NCBI GenBank assembly: GCA_018821305.1
Contig: JAHJMN010000094.1
Span: 1-40,406, forward strand
Origin: Myxococcota bacterium
GTDB taxonomy: Bacteria; Myxococcota_A; Polyangia; HGW-17
Direction of reading: 5' to 3'
Length of the DNA: 40,406 nucleotides
Shown: positions 1-7,666 of the stretch, piece after piece
Position numbering within the stretch: position 1 is the first letter of the stretch
Layout of the letters: every line of letters begins with the position of its first letter
Position numbers and translations under genes: made by a program
The notes under the pieces: model-generated
What the model was told of the DNA's origin: nothing
Database searches by the model: none
Seen by the model: only the letters and a program-made list of their open reading frames with translations

Positions 1-655
1 GCATCCAGAGATTTCCCTGCCCCCATAGATTGAAGGGCTCTAAAGCATTTGCAAAATTCGGAGCCGCTACCATCCAGTCGTTACCAAAGCGGATGTCGAC
101 GTTTTTGTTTTTCAATGCTGCATAAGCAAGGCGCATACGGAACTGGCTCTGGCGAATGGATGTTCCGCTGTCCGGGAGGTTGCCATAAAAATCACCTTCA
201 ATTACACCGTAGGGCGTAAAACCTGAAACTTCAGGAGCTGTAGCAGTGAACTTGAGTCTGGAAAAGCGGGCGGAAAAACTCAGGCTTTTCTCACGAAATT
301 CCGTTGCGGACTCTGGATAAGCAAACATGGGGCTGTCAATCATGAACACGCGACCGAGATTATATGTAGCATCTCCGCGCATGAAACCGTTGATTGAAAG
401 TTTCCACCCAGACTGACTTGCTTTTTTCGCTGGGACAGCATCCGGAGCCTTAACGACTTTTGCTTCCGGTTCGATCTTCGCGATTGGTTTTGCTGGTTCT
501 TCTGCGGGTTTTGCCGGCTCCGCAGGTTTTGCTGTTTCTGCAGGCTGTGCTGCACCTTCAGCGGGTTTTGCAGCACCTTCCGGTGGGTCTGCAAAAGACA
601 CCGTAGCTGTGGTCATAACGGCAATAATAATGGCCAATTTAAAAATAGATTTCAT
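1..655 (-). CDS. Outer-membrane porin-like protein, 3' end beyond window
   Basis: The reading frame is open from an ATG at 655 to the window edge, so about 218 N-terminal residues are visible. A strong ribosome site (AAGGAGGA) precedes the ATG. The protein starts with a signal peptide (MKSIFKLAIIIAVMTTATVSFA), followed by a Pro/Ala/Lys/Glu-rich low-complexity linker to about residue 70. It then changes to alternating hydrophobic/polar beta-strand character with motifs such as SRLKF, GVIEGDFYG, RMRLAYA and NLWGQGNLW. These resemble bacterial trimeric porins of the DcaP/phosphate-selective type, in which an Arg-rich strand and a GQ..LW segment are common. The likely role is passive solute uptake across the outer membrane, substrate unknown. 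The Ala/Pro/Lys linker may reach through the periplasm. The family call is by motif resemblance only and the C-terminus is not visible. Confidence 0.7.
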   Translation of the reverse strand, partial: MKSIFKLAIIIAVMTTATVSFADPPEGAAKPAEGAAQPAETAKPAEPAKPAEEPAKPIAKIEPEAKVVKAPDAVPAKKASQSGWKLSINGFMRGDATYNLGRVFMIDSPMFAYPESATEFREKSLSFSARFSRLKFTATAPEVSGFTPYGVIEGDFYGNLPDSGTSIRQSQFRMRLAYAALKNKNVDIRFGNDWMVAAPNFANALEPFNLWGQGNLWM

Positions 656-894
656 TGAGTCCTCCTTACCGGTTTCAGTCCGGTATTAATTGTAAAAAGA
701 CAATTTTAAGCGATTGTCCAGTTTTCAGACGGTAATCAGGAAAATCGGCAGTAAACACACTTTTCTTGAAGAATATTTGTGAAAATAGTGAAAAAGAAAT
801 TGTTTTCACTTAACAAAAATGAGATTCAGGCTATGCTTTGATGTTGAAAAGTTGAAATTCACGAAGCACTGGACTAACCAGGCAGGGTCTATAT

Positions 895-1347
895 ATGAGA
901 AAAGTGAGCAACATGTTACTAAAGAAAGCTACGAAAAACAAAGTTAAATATCCTTCATTGAAAGCATTTTCAACATTTATTGTCGGGGTCTCTTTAACTG
1001 TTTCACCATCATGTGCAACCAATGAAAATAACGACAGCTCCACCGTTACAGTACCGTCTCACAGAAAAGGGGATATTGATAAAAATCAGAAGCAAACACC
1101 ACCGCATTTGGATTCTGATGGGGACGGTATTTCGGATAACGTCGACAAATGTCCTGACATGCCAGAGGACAAAGATGGATTTCAGGATGAAGACGGTTGC
1201 CCGGATTTAGATAACGACGGGGATGGCATACCTGATACTGAAGATGCCTGCCCTAACGAGAAAGGGGAGAGAAATTCCTACAAAAAAATTAATGGTTGCC
1301 CACTGGCTGTGAGAACCGCCGGAGTGCAGATGCCAAATGTACCTTGA
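895..1347 (+). CDS. Exported protein with thrombospondin type-3 repeats, C-terminally truncated
   Basis: This 150-residue frame has an N-terminal basic and hydrophobic segment ([19 protein letters not shown]) that could be a signal peptide; the Cys is only a weak lipobox. Two calcium-binding thrombospondin type-3 repeats follow at about residues 70-140 ([33 protein letters not shown]). Such repeats usually form the stalk of OmpA-family proteins and are followed by a peptidoglycan-binding OmpA domain of about 110 residues. Here the frame stops 13 residues after the last NGCP, and no OmpA sequence is seen downstream. A better start may be the ATG at 913, preceded by AAGTGAG. The last 70 bases run antisense to the tail of the broken GGDEF gene, suggesting that a deletion joined two convergent gene ends. 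It may be a pseudogene fragment or a short secreted calcium-binding protein. Confidence 0.55.
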   Translation: MRKVSNMLLKKATKNKVKYPSLKAFSTFIVGVSLTVSPSCATNENNDSSTVTVPSHRKGDIDKNQKQTPPHLDSDGDGISDNVDKCPDMPEDKDGFQDEDGCPDLDNDGDGIPDTEDACPNEKGERNSYKKINGCPLAVRTAGVQMPNVP

Positions 1348-1990
1348 TCTGAGTTATCAATACTGTAGATTATTACTTTTTTATCGGAGTATTTTTTTGC
1401 GCGGTACATGCAGGTATCGGCTCGCTGGAGGAGGGTGTCCCAGTCGGTGCCGTCTCTCGGGCACATTGTGACACCAATACTTGCGCCGACTTCCAGGTTA
1501 TTTGAACCAACAGGGAAGGGTTGTGCCACAGCATTCAGTATCTTTTCAATTACAGTAGTAATTTCAGACATGGTATTGATACAGTCCGCCAGTATAACAA
1601 ATTCATCACCACCAAGACGTGCTACTGTATCAACGGATCTTGTACTTGACACCAGTTTTTTTGAAAACTGAATTAGTACTTCATCTCCGGCTTTATGTCC
1701 ATAGTTGTCATTTATTGGTTTGAATTTATCAAGATCGACATAGATCACCGCAAATCCGGTTCCATGCCTTTTCCATGCTTCGACTGCGCGGCGGCCGTTT
1801 TCATAGAGTAAGACCCTGTTGGCAAGTCCTGTGAGGGTGTCATGGGTAGCATTCCAGATGCTTTCAATGAAAAGCTCCTGTTCACATTTTCTGGCCCTGA
1901 CTTTTTCAACAATTTAAAATCCCTAAGATTTCGTTTAAATGACCTCAAAATTGCTTGCTCATCGTCAACAATCAGTATTTATGCTCTCAT
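1278..1990 (-). pseudogene. Broken REC-GGDEF response regulator (diguanylate cyclase)
   Basis: A good ribosome site (AAAAGGAG) precedes an ATG at 1990, but codon 4 is TAA (MRA*). The same frame then continues as ILIVDDEQAILRSFKRNLRD, an unmistakable receiver N-terminus, so TAA probably replaced AAA. After about 30 codons the receiver sequence ends and a different frame continues with ARKCEQELFIESIWNATHD then TLTGLANR, the start of a GGDEF domain. About 85-100 receiver residues are missing and there is a frame change. The GGDEF domain itself is intact (HDTLTGLANR, YVDLDKFK, ARLGGDEF, MYRAKK), and the product-inhibition site RxxD is present as RSVD five residues before GGDEF. It was the third gene of the operon with the two response regulators upstream. 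It would have made cyclic di-GMP. Whether the catalytic part is still made from an internal start is unknown; no convincing one was seen. Confidence 0.8.
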
Positions 1991-2056
1991 TACTTCTCCT
2001 TTTCTGTTAGTGCCCGTTTGAAAAAATAGGGCATTTTCGATTGAGAAACCAGAACG

Positions 2057-3196
2057 TCATTTCGATTTCATTATTGATACTGTTGTTTGCGAAATCTTTC
2101 GGTTTTCTGCGAGAAGGCGGATTTTCATGGCTAAAAGTTCTGTAATCTGCTGGCCCCGGCTGACTAAAAGCACACCGCTGTCTGTTCGCAGTTCTTCAAC
2201 GAAAATATCCCCGGTATTAATTTGAGTAATTGATACTTGAGATATAGAGAGTTTGCTTTCGATACCGCTGACGGTCTGAAGGGCGCCTAATATCGTGGGA
2301 TCATATTTTCCATTCCTATTTAAAAGTCTATCAAGGGTTTTCTTAGTATCTTTTTCTCTTCTTGAGTAACGATCAAAATCATTTACTACTCTAAGAATTC
2401 GGCTTTCAATGGGGATGTCAAGACCACTGATGTTTTCTCTGGGAAACCCGGAACCATCAAAATTTTTCTCCTGATACTTTATAATGTTGGCGATATGATT
2501 CATGCGCGGGATTTTGGCAATCATGGAAGATGTGGTCTGGCAGTGAGTGCTGAAATATTCCGCTTCGATTTCATCAAGGTCGTCGCCACGGAGCCATTTC
2601 TCAACGAGCTCCTGACTTACTGTGATTGTGCCGATGAGGGAAAGCATGGCAGCTGTTTCGATCTTCCAGATGTCGTCAAGTTTCATGGTTCGACCAAGCA
2701 TGGCGGCAATACGTTTTGAACGACTGGAGCGGCCAAAAACCTCTGGATTAATCAAAGCATTGAGATCGGACAAGACGCTTATGGAGCCCCGGAGAGTTTC
2801 TTCCAGAAGTTCCCTTTCAGCTATCACCAGTTTATGGAGCCTCAGTGCTTCATAAAGGGCGCGTGTCAGGGCGACGGAGGACACTGGTTTTGTAAGAAAT
2901 CGGAAGATTTCACCATCGTTGATAGCCTGAATTGCACTTGTGACATCCGCATTGCCAGTAAGCATTATCCTGATTATATCGGGGTTCGTGGCCTTTACTT
3001 TTGAGAGAAATTGAATCCCGTCGAGTCCCGGCATTCGCAGATCACTGACAATTACAGCCCAATCTCCGGATTTTAGTTTCTCAAGGCCTTCCATGGGGCC
3101 ACAGGCTGTATCCAGATCAAACGATTTACGATACTGCCTGCGGAATGAATCCAGAATTGCCTGCTCATCATCAACAAATAATATTTTTTCACTCAT
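2057..3196 (-). CDS. Response regulator with degenerate HD-GYP-like output domain
   Basis: Start chosen at the ATG at 3196 (MSEKILFVDDEQ), preceded by GGAGAAG; an upstream in-frame ATG at 3241 would add 15 unconvincing residues. The protein has 379 residues. Residues 1-120 are an intact receiver (acidic DDE, phospho-acceptor in VSDLRMP, Thr in MLTG, Lys in LTKP). The rest, about 150-320, follows the HD-GYP phosphodiesterase fold: YQEKNFDGSGFP matches the family's HHE..DGSGYP and IESRILRVVNDFD matches the helix after it. The metal-binding HD is replaced (AAMLSLIGTI) and the HH pair reads YQ, so cyclic di-GMP hydrolysis is unlikely. It overlaps the stop of the preceding REC-HDOD gene by 8 bases, indicating translational coupling. 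It may act as a cyclic-di-GMP or protein-binding regulator controlled by phosphorylation. Confidence 0.8.
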   Translation of the reverse strand: MSEKILFVDDEQAILDSFRRQYRKSFDLDTACGPMEGLEKLKSGDWAVIVSDLRMPGLDGIQFLSKVKATNPDIIRIMLTGNADVTSAIQAINDGEIFRFLTKPVSSVALTRALYEALRLHKLVIAERELLEETLRGSISVLSDLNALINPEVFGRSSRSKRIAAMLGRTMKLDDIWKIETAAMLSLIGTITVSQELVEKWLRGDDLDEIEAEYFSTHCQTTSSMIAKIPRMNHIANIIKYQEKNFDGSGFPRENISGLDIPIESRILRVVNDFDRYSRREKDTKKTLDRLLNRNGKYDPTILGALQTVSGIESKLSISQVSITQINTGDIFVEELRTDSGVLLVSRGQQITELLAMKIRLLAENRKISQTTVSIMKSK

Positions 3197-4397
3197 GGGC
3201 TTCTCCAAAAATTCTCTGCGCAATTTTGCGGTAATCGTCAATTTTCTCTGTTAGATTAACAATTTTTAAATAATTCATGTCGAATTCCGGTATTAAAACA
3301 TCCTTATCTGAGCAGGAGATTTCCTGTTCAAGAATATTTGCAATATATACGGAAGTTAGCGGTCGTGGTTCAACTGATGGATAATAGGGGGCATGATGGA
3401 AAGCAATTGCTTCAACAACAGGCTCTGCTAACCCCCATAAACCTAAAAGATATGCACCGACTTCTGCGTGAGTAGTGCCTATTACTTCCACCTCAAGGTC
3501 CCATATAGGCCTCGAATCGGCCCGCAATCGATTCAAAATGATCGCATATTGGGCTGTCAGATTTGTAGCTAGAATAAGCTTTCCGAGATCGTGAAGCATG
3601 CCTGCAATAAATGCATCTTCTGATATTTTACTATCCTGAGTCATCGTATCCATTATTGCCCGGGAAATTCGAGCTACATTAAGGGAATGCTCCCAAATCT
3701 GTTCAAATTTAAAATTTTTCAATGTGGAATTCTGATAAATAGTAAAAATATGCTCATATAAGATTACACTTCGGAGGATATTTAGCCCAAGAAGATTTAC
3801 TGCCTGTTCAGCACTTGAAATGTGTCTTGCAAAACCGAAGAATGAAGAATTTACTAACTTTAGAATTTTTGCAGTCATTCCCAGATCTTCAGCAATTATT
3901 TTCCCAATCTCCTTCATGGAGCATTCCTGCTTTTGAAGCTCATTTATAACTGCATTGTAAACTTGAGGGAGGACGGGGAGGCTCTCAGTACGGGAAATGA
4001 GTTTTTTAACTGTTTCATTTGTAATTATTTTGCTCATGTTAAGAGCCCGATAAACAACTTCTTTGAGCTTTTCAGGTTCACAAGGTTTGGATAGATACTG
4101 ATGGGCTGGAAGAACTGATTTTAAAACCAGTTCGATATCACTGTGGCCGCTCAGCACTATACGAACAGTTTCAGGGTGATGCTCCATCACTTTAGTAAGG
4201 AGTTCAGCTCCGTTCATTTCGGGCATTCTCATATCGGATACAATGACATCTACCCTCATAAGATTCATTATTTTAAGGGCCTGCTCACCGCTGCCGGCAA
4301 AGGACATTTCCCATTCATCCTTCATGGTTCTGAGCATCCTACGGAGGCCAGTCAATATGTTAGGGTCGTCATCAACAAAAAGAATTCGCGGACTCAT
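3189..4397 (-). CDS. REC-HDOD response regulator, copy 1
   Basis: Start chosen at the ATG at 4397 (MSPRILFVDDDP) with AAAGGAAC upstream; the paralogue at 18096 begins with the same MSPR. The product has 402 residues. The receiver (1-120) keeps the acidic cluster DDD, phospho-acceptor in VSDMRMPEM, Ser in VLSG and Lys in LSKPC. An HDOD domain follows (about 135-345) with AGMLHDLGKLI, HAEVGAYLLGLWG and AIAFHHAP, all typical. HDOD proteins are HD-superfamily signalling proteins that usually lack demonstrated enzymatic activity and act through protein contacts in motility, stress or surface behaviour. This is the first gene of a three-gene minus operon (HDOD, degenerate HD-GYP, broken GGDEF), divergent from a sensor kinase at 4699, its plausible but unproven partner. 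It is a close paralogue of the gene at 16894-18096. Confidence 0.88.
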   Translation of the reverse strand: MSPRILFVDDDPNILTGLRRMLRTMKDEWEMSFAGSGEQALKIMNLMRVDVIVSDMRMPEMNGAELLTKVMEHHPETVRIVLSGHSDIELVLKSVLPAHQYLSKPCEPEKLKEVVYRALNMSKIITNETVKKLISRTESLPVLPQVYNAVINELQKQECSMKEIGKIIAEDLGMTAKILKLVNSSFFGFARHISSAEQAVNLLGLNILRSVILYEHIFTIYQNSTLKNFKFEQIWEHSLNVARISRAIMDTMTQDSKISEDAFIAGMLHDLGKLILATNLTAQYAIILNRLRADSRPIWDLEVEVIGTTHAEVGAYLLGLWGLAEPVVEAIAFHHAPYYPSVEPRPLTSVYIANILEQEISCSDKDVLIPEFDMNYLKIVNLTEKIDDYRKIAQRIFGEAHE

Positions 4398-4698
4398 ATT
4401 GGTTCCTTTCAAATCAGCGAAATACTCTTCTGAGGAATTTCAGATCTGCTTAATGTAAGTATCGACCGGATCCCGGAGAAGTTTATGGAAAAGAATTAAA
4501 AAAGGCGGACAAATTTTTTATCTTAAAGAAATGGTCTTTTGTTAAGAAAAACTAAGATGGTCTGTCTGACAGAGTAAGAATTTCATTCGAAATATCGATT
4601 CAGGCGGATTCTCAAAAAAAAAGAATACCATTTATTTCAGTTATGGTATATTAATTTCCTGTTAAGAAAAAATCAGCCTGACCTGAAATGGAGCTGTA
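4398..4698. other. Divergent intergenic region
   Basis: About 300 bases between the HDOD operon (leftwards) and the triple-PAS kinase (rightwards). It must hold promoters for both. It is AT-rich, and a TATATT-like box lies near 4647, but no paired -35 element of convincing sequence was found. The small palindrome ATTTCATTCGAAAT near 4581 is a possible operator. No RNA gene or terminator was recognised. Confidence 0.4.
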
Positions 4699-7158
4699 AT
4701 GGACCGCATTGATAAAACTGATGATGGGTTACAGTTGGATCAGCTTGAGAAAATGTCCGAGGATATTTCCCGGTTGACTATTGAAAATTCCCGCTTAAGG
4801 GAGTCAGCGGAAATTTATGAATCAAGAATTGAAGAAATGAACAGGTTACTGTCTCATCAGGCAGCCTATATTGATCTTCTCTTCGAAAGTGCTTTTGATG
4901 CACGAATGATTCTTTCCTCTCCGGACTGGAAATTTACGGCAGTAAATTCCAGACTTCTGGAAATATTCAAGGTGGATTCTAAAGCAGATTTTCTCAGGTT
5001 ATCTCCATGGGATATTTCGCCACCTTTTCAGCCCGACGGTGAAAAATCAGATATTAAAGCTCTAGAAATGATTGAGAAAGCACTTGCACAGGAGCAATGG
5101 ACATTTTCATGGATCCATAAGCGTCTAAACGGCGATTTATTCTCATCAACAGTAAAGCTTATAAAGGTTGGTGACGGTACTTCAGCTTTACTTATTGCAG
5201 ACGTCAGAGATAACACTGAACTTGAGAAAACTCATGCAGCACTCCTCGAATCCGAGAGATTGGTTGCGAGTTTGATAAAAAATATTCCGGGGTTTTTCTA
5301 CCGATGCCGGAATTCCCCTGATTGGCCTATGCTTTTTATTTCTGAGGGTTGTTTTTCAGTGACAGGCTATGTGGCTGATGATTTCATTAACGGGAGAGTC
5401 AAGTTTGGTGAATTAGTCCATCCTGATTACCGGGACACATTATGGCATTCCTGGCAGAACTCCATTGAAATGAACTTTCCTCTGGAAATTGAATACCCCA
5501 TTGTAACAAAATCTGGAAGCACAAGGTGGATTTGGGAGCGTGGCAGGAGTGTTAAAAAGAGCAAAAGAGGCCCTTGTTATCTTGAAGGGTTTATTACTGA
5601 TATAACCGAACGGAAACGGAACGAGGAAAAACTTAAACAATCGGAAGAATTCCGACAACGGATTTTTGATTCTTCCATCCTGCCCATTGTTGTAATGGAT
5701 GGTAAGTCGTACTGTTTCATTGATTGCAATGATGCTGCCGTCAAGATATATGGCTATCGTGATAAGGCTGAAACTCTTGGGAAGACTCCAGCGGATGTAT
5801 CAGCTCCGGAGCAATATGATGGTTCCCATACTGGTGAAAAAGCTACTGAATTTATTGAAAAAGCAAAACGCTTTGGTTATTCAGTTTTCGAATGGTTACA
5901 CCAGCGACCGGACGGTACCAAATGGGATGCAGAAGTGCATCTAATGTCGTTTTTTTCCAACGGAAAGCAATTACTTCAGTTTTCACTGATTGATATAACT
6001 GAAAAGAAAAAATCTGCAAAAGAGACTCTTATGCTTCAGGATCAGCTTAATCAGGCACAAAAAATGGACTCAATCGGAAGACTTGCCGGTGGTGTTGCCC
6101 ACGATTATAACAATATGCTCAGTGTAATTATTGGTTACACTGAAATGGCCATAAGCGATCTTGACGCGGACAATCCTGTCAGGGCGGATCTAGGGGAGGT
6201 TTTAAAAGCAGCCAACATGTCTTCTGAAATTACCCGCCAGTTGCTTGCTTTTGCCAGAAAACAACCCGGTATACCACAAAATATTGATTTAAATAAAACA
6301 ATTGGATCACTGGTTAAAATGCTTTCACACCTGATTGGTGAAAATATTATGCTTAACTGGATTCCGGGAAAAGATATATCAGTTGCAAGCATTGACCCTC
6401 TTCATATTGAACAAATTCTTGTGAATCTTTGTATAAATGCTCGGGACGCAATTGCGCCTTTGGGACAAGGGGCAATTACTATTAAAACCTCTCTAAGAAG
6501 AAATAACAAAAGTGTTGATACTATTGAGCCAAATGTTGATATTGATGGTTTTTTTATTGAAGTGTCAGATAACGGTGAGGGTATGGATGAAGACACGAAA
6601 AATAAAATTTTTGAACCATTTTTTACAACAAAGGGACGGGAGAAAGGTACCGGACTAGGTCTCTCAGTAGTTTATGGACTTGTTAATCAAAACAACGGCT
6701 ATATAGAGGTTCAATCTCAGCGTGGGGTTGGTACCACATTCCGACTTTTTTTCCCATGTGAAGTCTCAAATGTTTGTCAGGATATTGCTCAATTACCAGA
6801 AAAAGAGATTTTACAGATACTTATATATGATCCTTATCCATTTACCAGAAAAGTGATCCTTAAAATTCTGGAGAAATTAGGTTATCGAGCGATAGTTGTT
6901 GATTCGTTTATCTCGGCAGCTGAATGTATTTCAGACACTGATTCGATTGGGCTTATTATTGTAAATGAAGATGAGATGGATGACACTTGTGAACGAATTG
7001 TCAGAGAAATGTCTGACTTGAGAAAAATAATTATCAGTTCTGGTTTAAATGAGTGTACTAAAACCCTGCCCCCAAATGCGTTTTTACTGACCAAACCCTT
7101 CACCGTGATCGAATTTGAAGAAAAATTGAACCAGTGTCTGAGTATTAAAACTAAGTGA
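4699..7158 (+). CDS. Multi-PAS sensor histidine kinase with C-terminal pseudo-receiver
   Basis: 819 residues with no transmembrane segment, so cytosolic. The N-terminus is a coiled coil (about 10-55). Three PAS domains follow (about 60-180, 190-305, 320-435), two closing with DITE(R/K)K. Then come a HisKA dimerisation domain with the phosphorylated His at 468 (GGVAHDYNNML) and an HATPase domain (about 540-690) with N box NLCINARDA, G1 DNGEGM, F box FFTTK and G2 GTGLGLS. A receiver-like domain fills 700-815, but the phospho-acceptor is Asn756 (LIIVNEDEM) and the acidic pair is YD; the switch Ser and the Lys of LTKPF remain. The kinase should be active while the receiver cannot be phosphorylated normally. 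It lies divergent from the HDOD operon and 10 bases before a small gene it may be co-translated with. PAS ligands are unknown. Confidence 0.93.
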   Translation: MDRIDKTDDGLQLDQLEKMSEDISRLTIENSRLRESAEIYESRIEEMNRLLSHQAAYIDLLFESAFDARMILSSPDWKFTAVNSRLLEIFKVDSKADFLRLSPWDISPPFQPDGEKSDIKALEMIEKALAQEQWTFSWIHKRLNGDLFSSTVKLIKVGDGTSALLIADVRDNTELEKTHAALLESERLVASLIKNIPGFFYRCRNSPDWPMLFISEGCFSVTGYVADDFINGRVKFGELVHPDYRDTLWHSWQNSIEMNFPLEIEYPIVTKSGSTRWIWERGRSVKKSKRGPCYLEGFITDITERKRNEEKLKQSEEFRQRIFDSSILPIVVMDGKSYCFIDCNDAAVKIYGYRDKAETLGKTPADVSAPEQYDGSHTGEKATEFIEKAKRFGYSVFEWLHQRPDGTKWDAEVHLMSFFSNGKQLLQFSLIDITEKKKSAKETLMLQDQLNQAQKMDSIGRLAGGVAHDYNNMLSVIIGYTEMAISDLDADNPVRADLGEVLKAANMSSEITRQLLAFARKQPGIPQNIDLNKTIGSLVKMLSHLIGENIMLNWIPGKDISVASIDPLHIEQILVNLCINARDAIAPLGQGAITIKTSLRRNNKSVDTIEPNVDIDGFFIEVSDNGEGMDEDTKNKIFEPFFTTKGREKGTGLGLSVVYGLVNQNNGYIEVQSQRGVGTTFRLFFPCEVSNVCQDIAQLPEKEILQILIYDPYPFTRKVILKILEKLGYRAIVVDSFISAAECISDTDSIGLIIVNEDEMDDTCERIVREMSDLRKIIISSGLNECTKTLPPNAFLLTKPFTVIEFEEKLNQCLSIKTK

Positions 7159-7168
7159 GGTACTTTTT

Positions 7169-7402
7169 ATGGAGTTTATTGTCGGGATAACAAATGACAG
7201 TGAAAATAAGAAAAAATACTGGACTGAAAAAAAGGGCAGAATTTTCAACTGGCAGGTGATTGCAAGAGATCTTTCCATTGAAGAGGCGTTCAATACACAG
7301 TTGGAAATTTGCAGTATTCTGGATTGTTCTCCTGCTGCGTTATCTGAAAAAGCAAATACACGGCATGAATGGTGCGTATATTGTTTTGATTATGAAAACT
7401 GA
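7169..7402 (+). CDS. Small protein of unknown function downstream of kinase
   Basis: 77 residues. The ATG lies 10 bases after the kinase stop, and GTGAGGT overlapping that stop is a suitable ribosome site, so co-translation is likely. The sequence is mixed alpha/beta and acidic at the C-terminus (WCVYCFDYEN), with three Cys and four Trp/Tyr near the end. There is no signal peptide or membrane segment and no family was recognised. Its position suggests an accessory to the kinase, for example an inhibitor or a partner of the pseudo-receiver, but this is inference. A chance frame cannot be excluded at this length. Confidence 0.5.
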   Translation: MEFIVGITNDSENKKKYWTEKKGRIFNWQVIARDLSIEEAFNTQLEICSILDCSPAALSEKANTRHEWCVYCFDYEN

Positions 7403-7410
7403 ATCTGACT

Positions 7411-7538
7411 AATTCATTCGTGAAGGTTTTTATTAAAAATCCTGACAGGCCACTACTAGTAAATTCAACACCTTGCGGTCACTGTCCTGAGTTAAAATCG
7501 GCGAAAAGTTTGAAAAACTTTATTTCAGGACAGTGATT
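7411..7538. repeat. Dispersed composite hairpin element, copy A
   Basis: Two modules joined by a conserved linker. Module 1 is a degenerate hairpin around the loop ATTA (AGGTTTTTATTAAAAATCCT, 7424-7443) followed by CAGGCCACTA. The linker CAACACCTTGCGG is shared with the copies at 15061 and 30193. Module 2 has perfect 12-base arms, TCACTGTCCTGA and TCAGGACAGTGA, enclosing a smaller hairpin AAAGTTT-GAA-AAACTTT (7505-7521). Relative to copies B and C the second arm base is changed in both arms (C with G here, T with A there), which preserves pairing. It lies between two plus-strand kinase units. Confidence 0.8.
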
Positions 7539-7666
7539 AATTCTGCTCTGCAATTTATTTTATTCAAAATGTTCCTAATATTTCCAATTAAAATGACGAT
7601 AATATATAGAACAGCCCTTATGTTCGAGGATAATGTTTCACTTTATATTTATTTAAAGGTTTTTAA

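Noticed and set aside
340-594. 84-residue minus-strand frame rich in Gln, Arg and Asn
   Set aside because: It is an out-of-frame reading of the Ala/Pro/Lys linker of the porin-like gene on the same strand.
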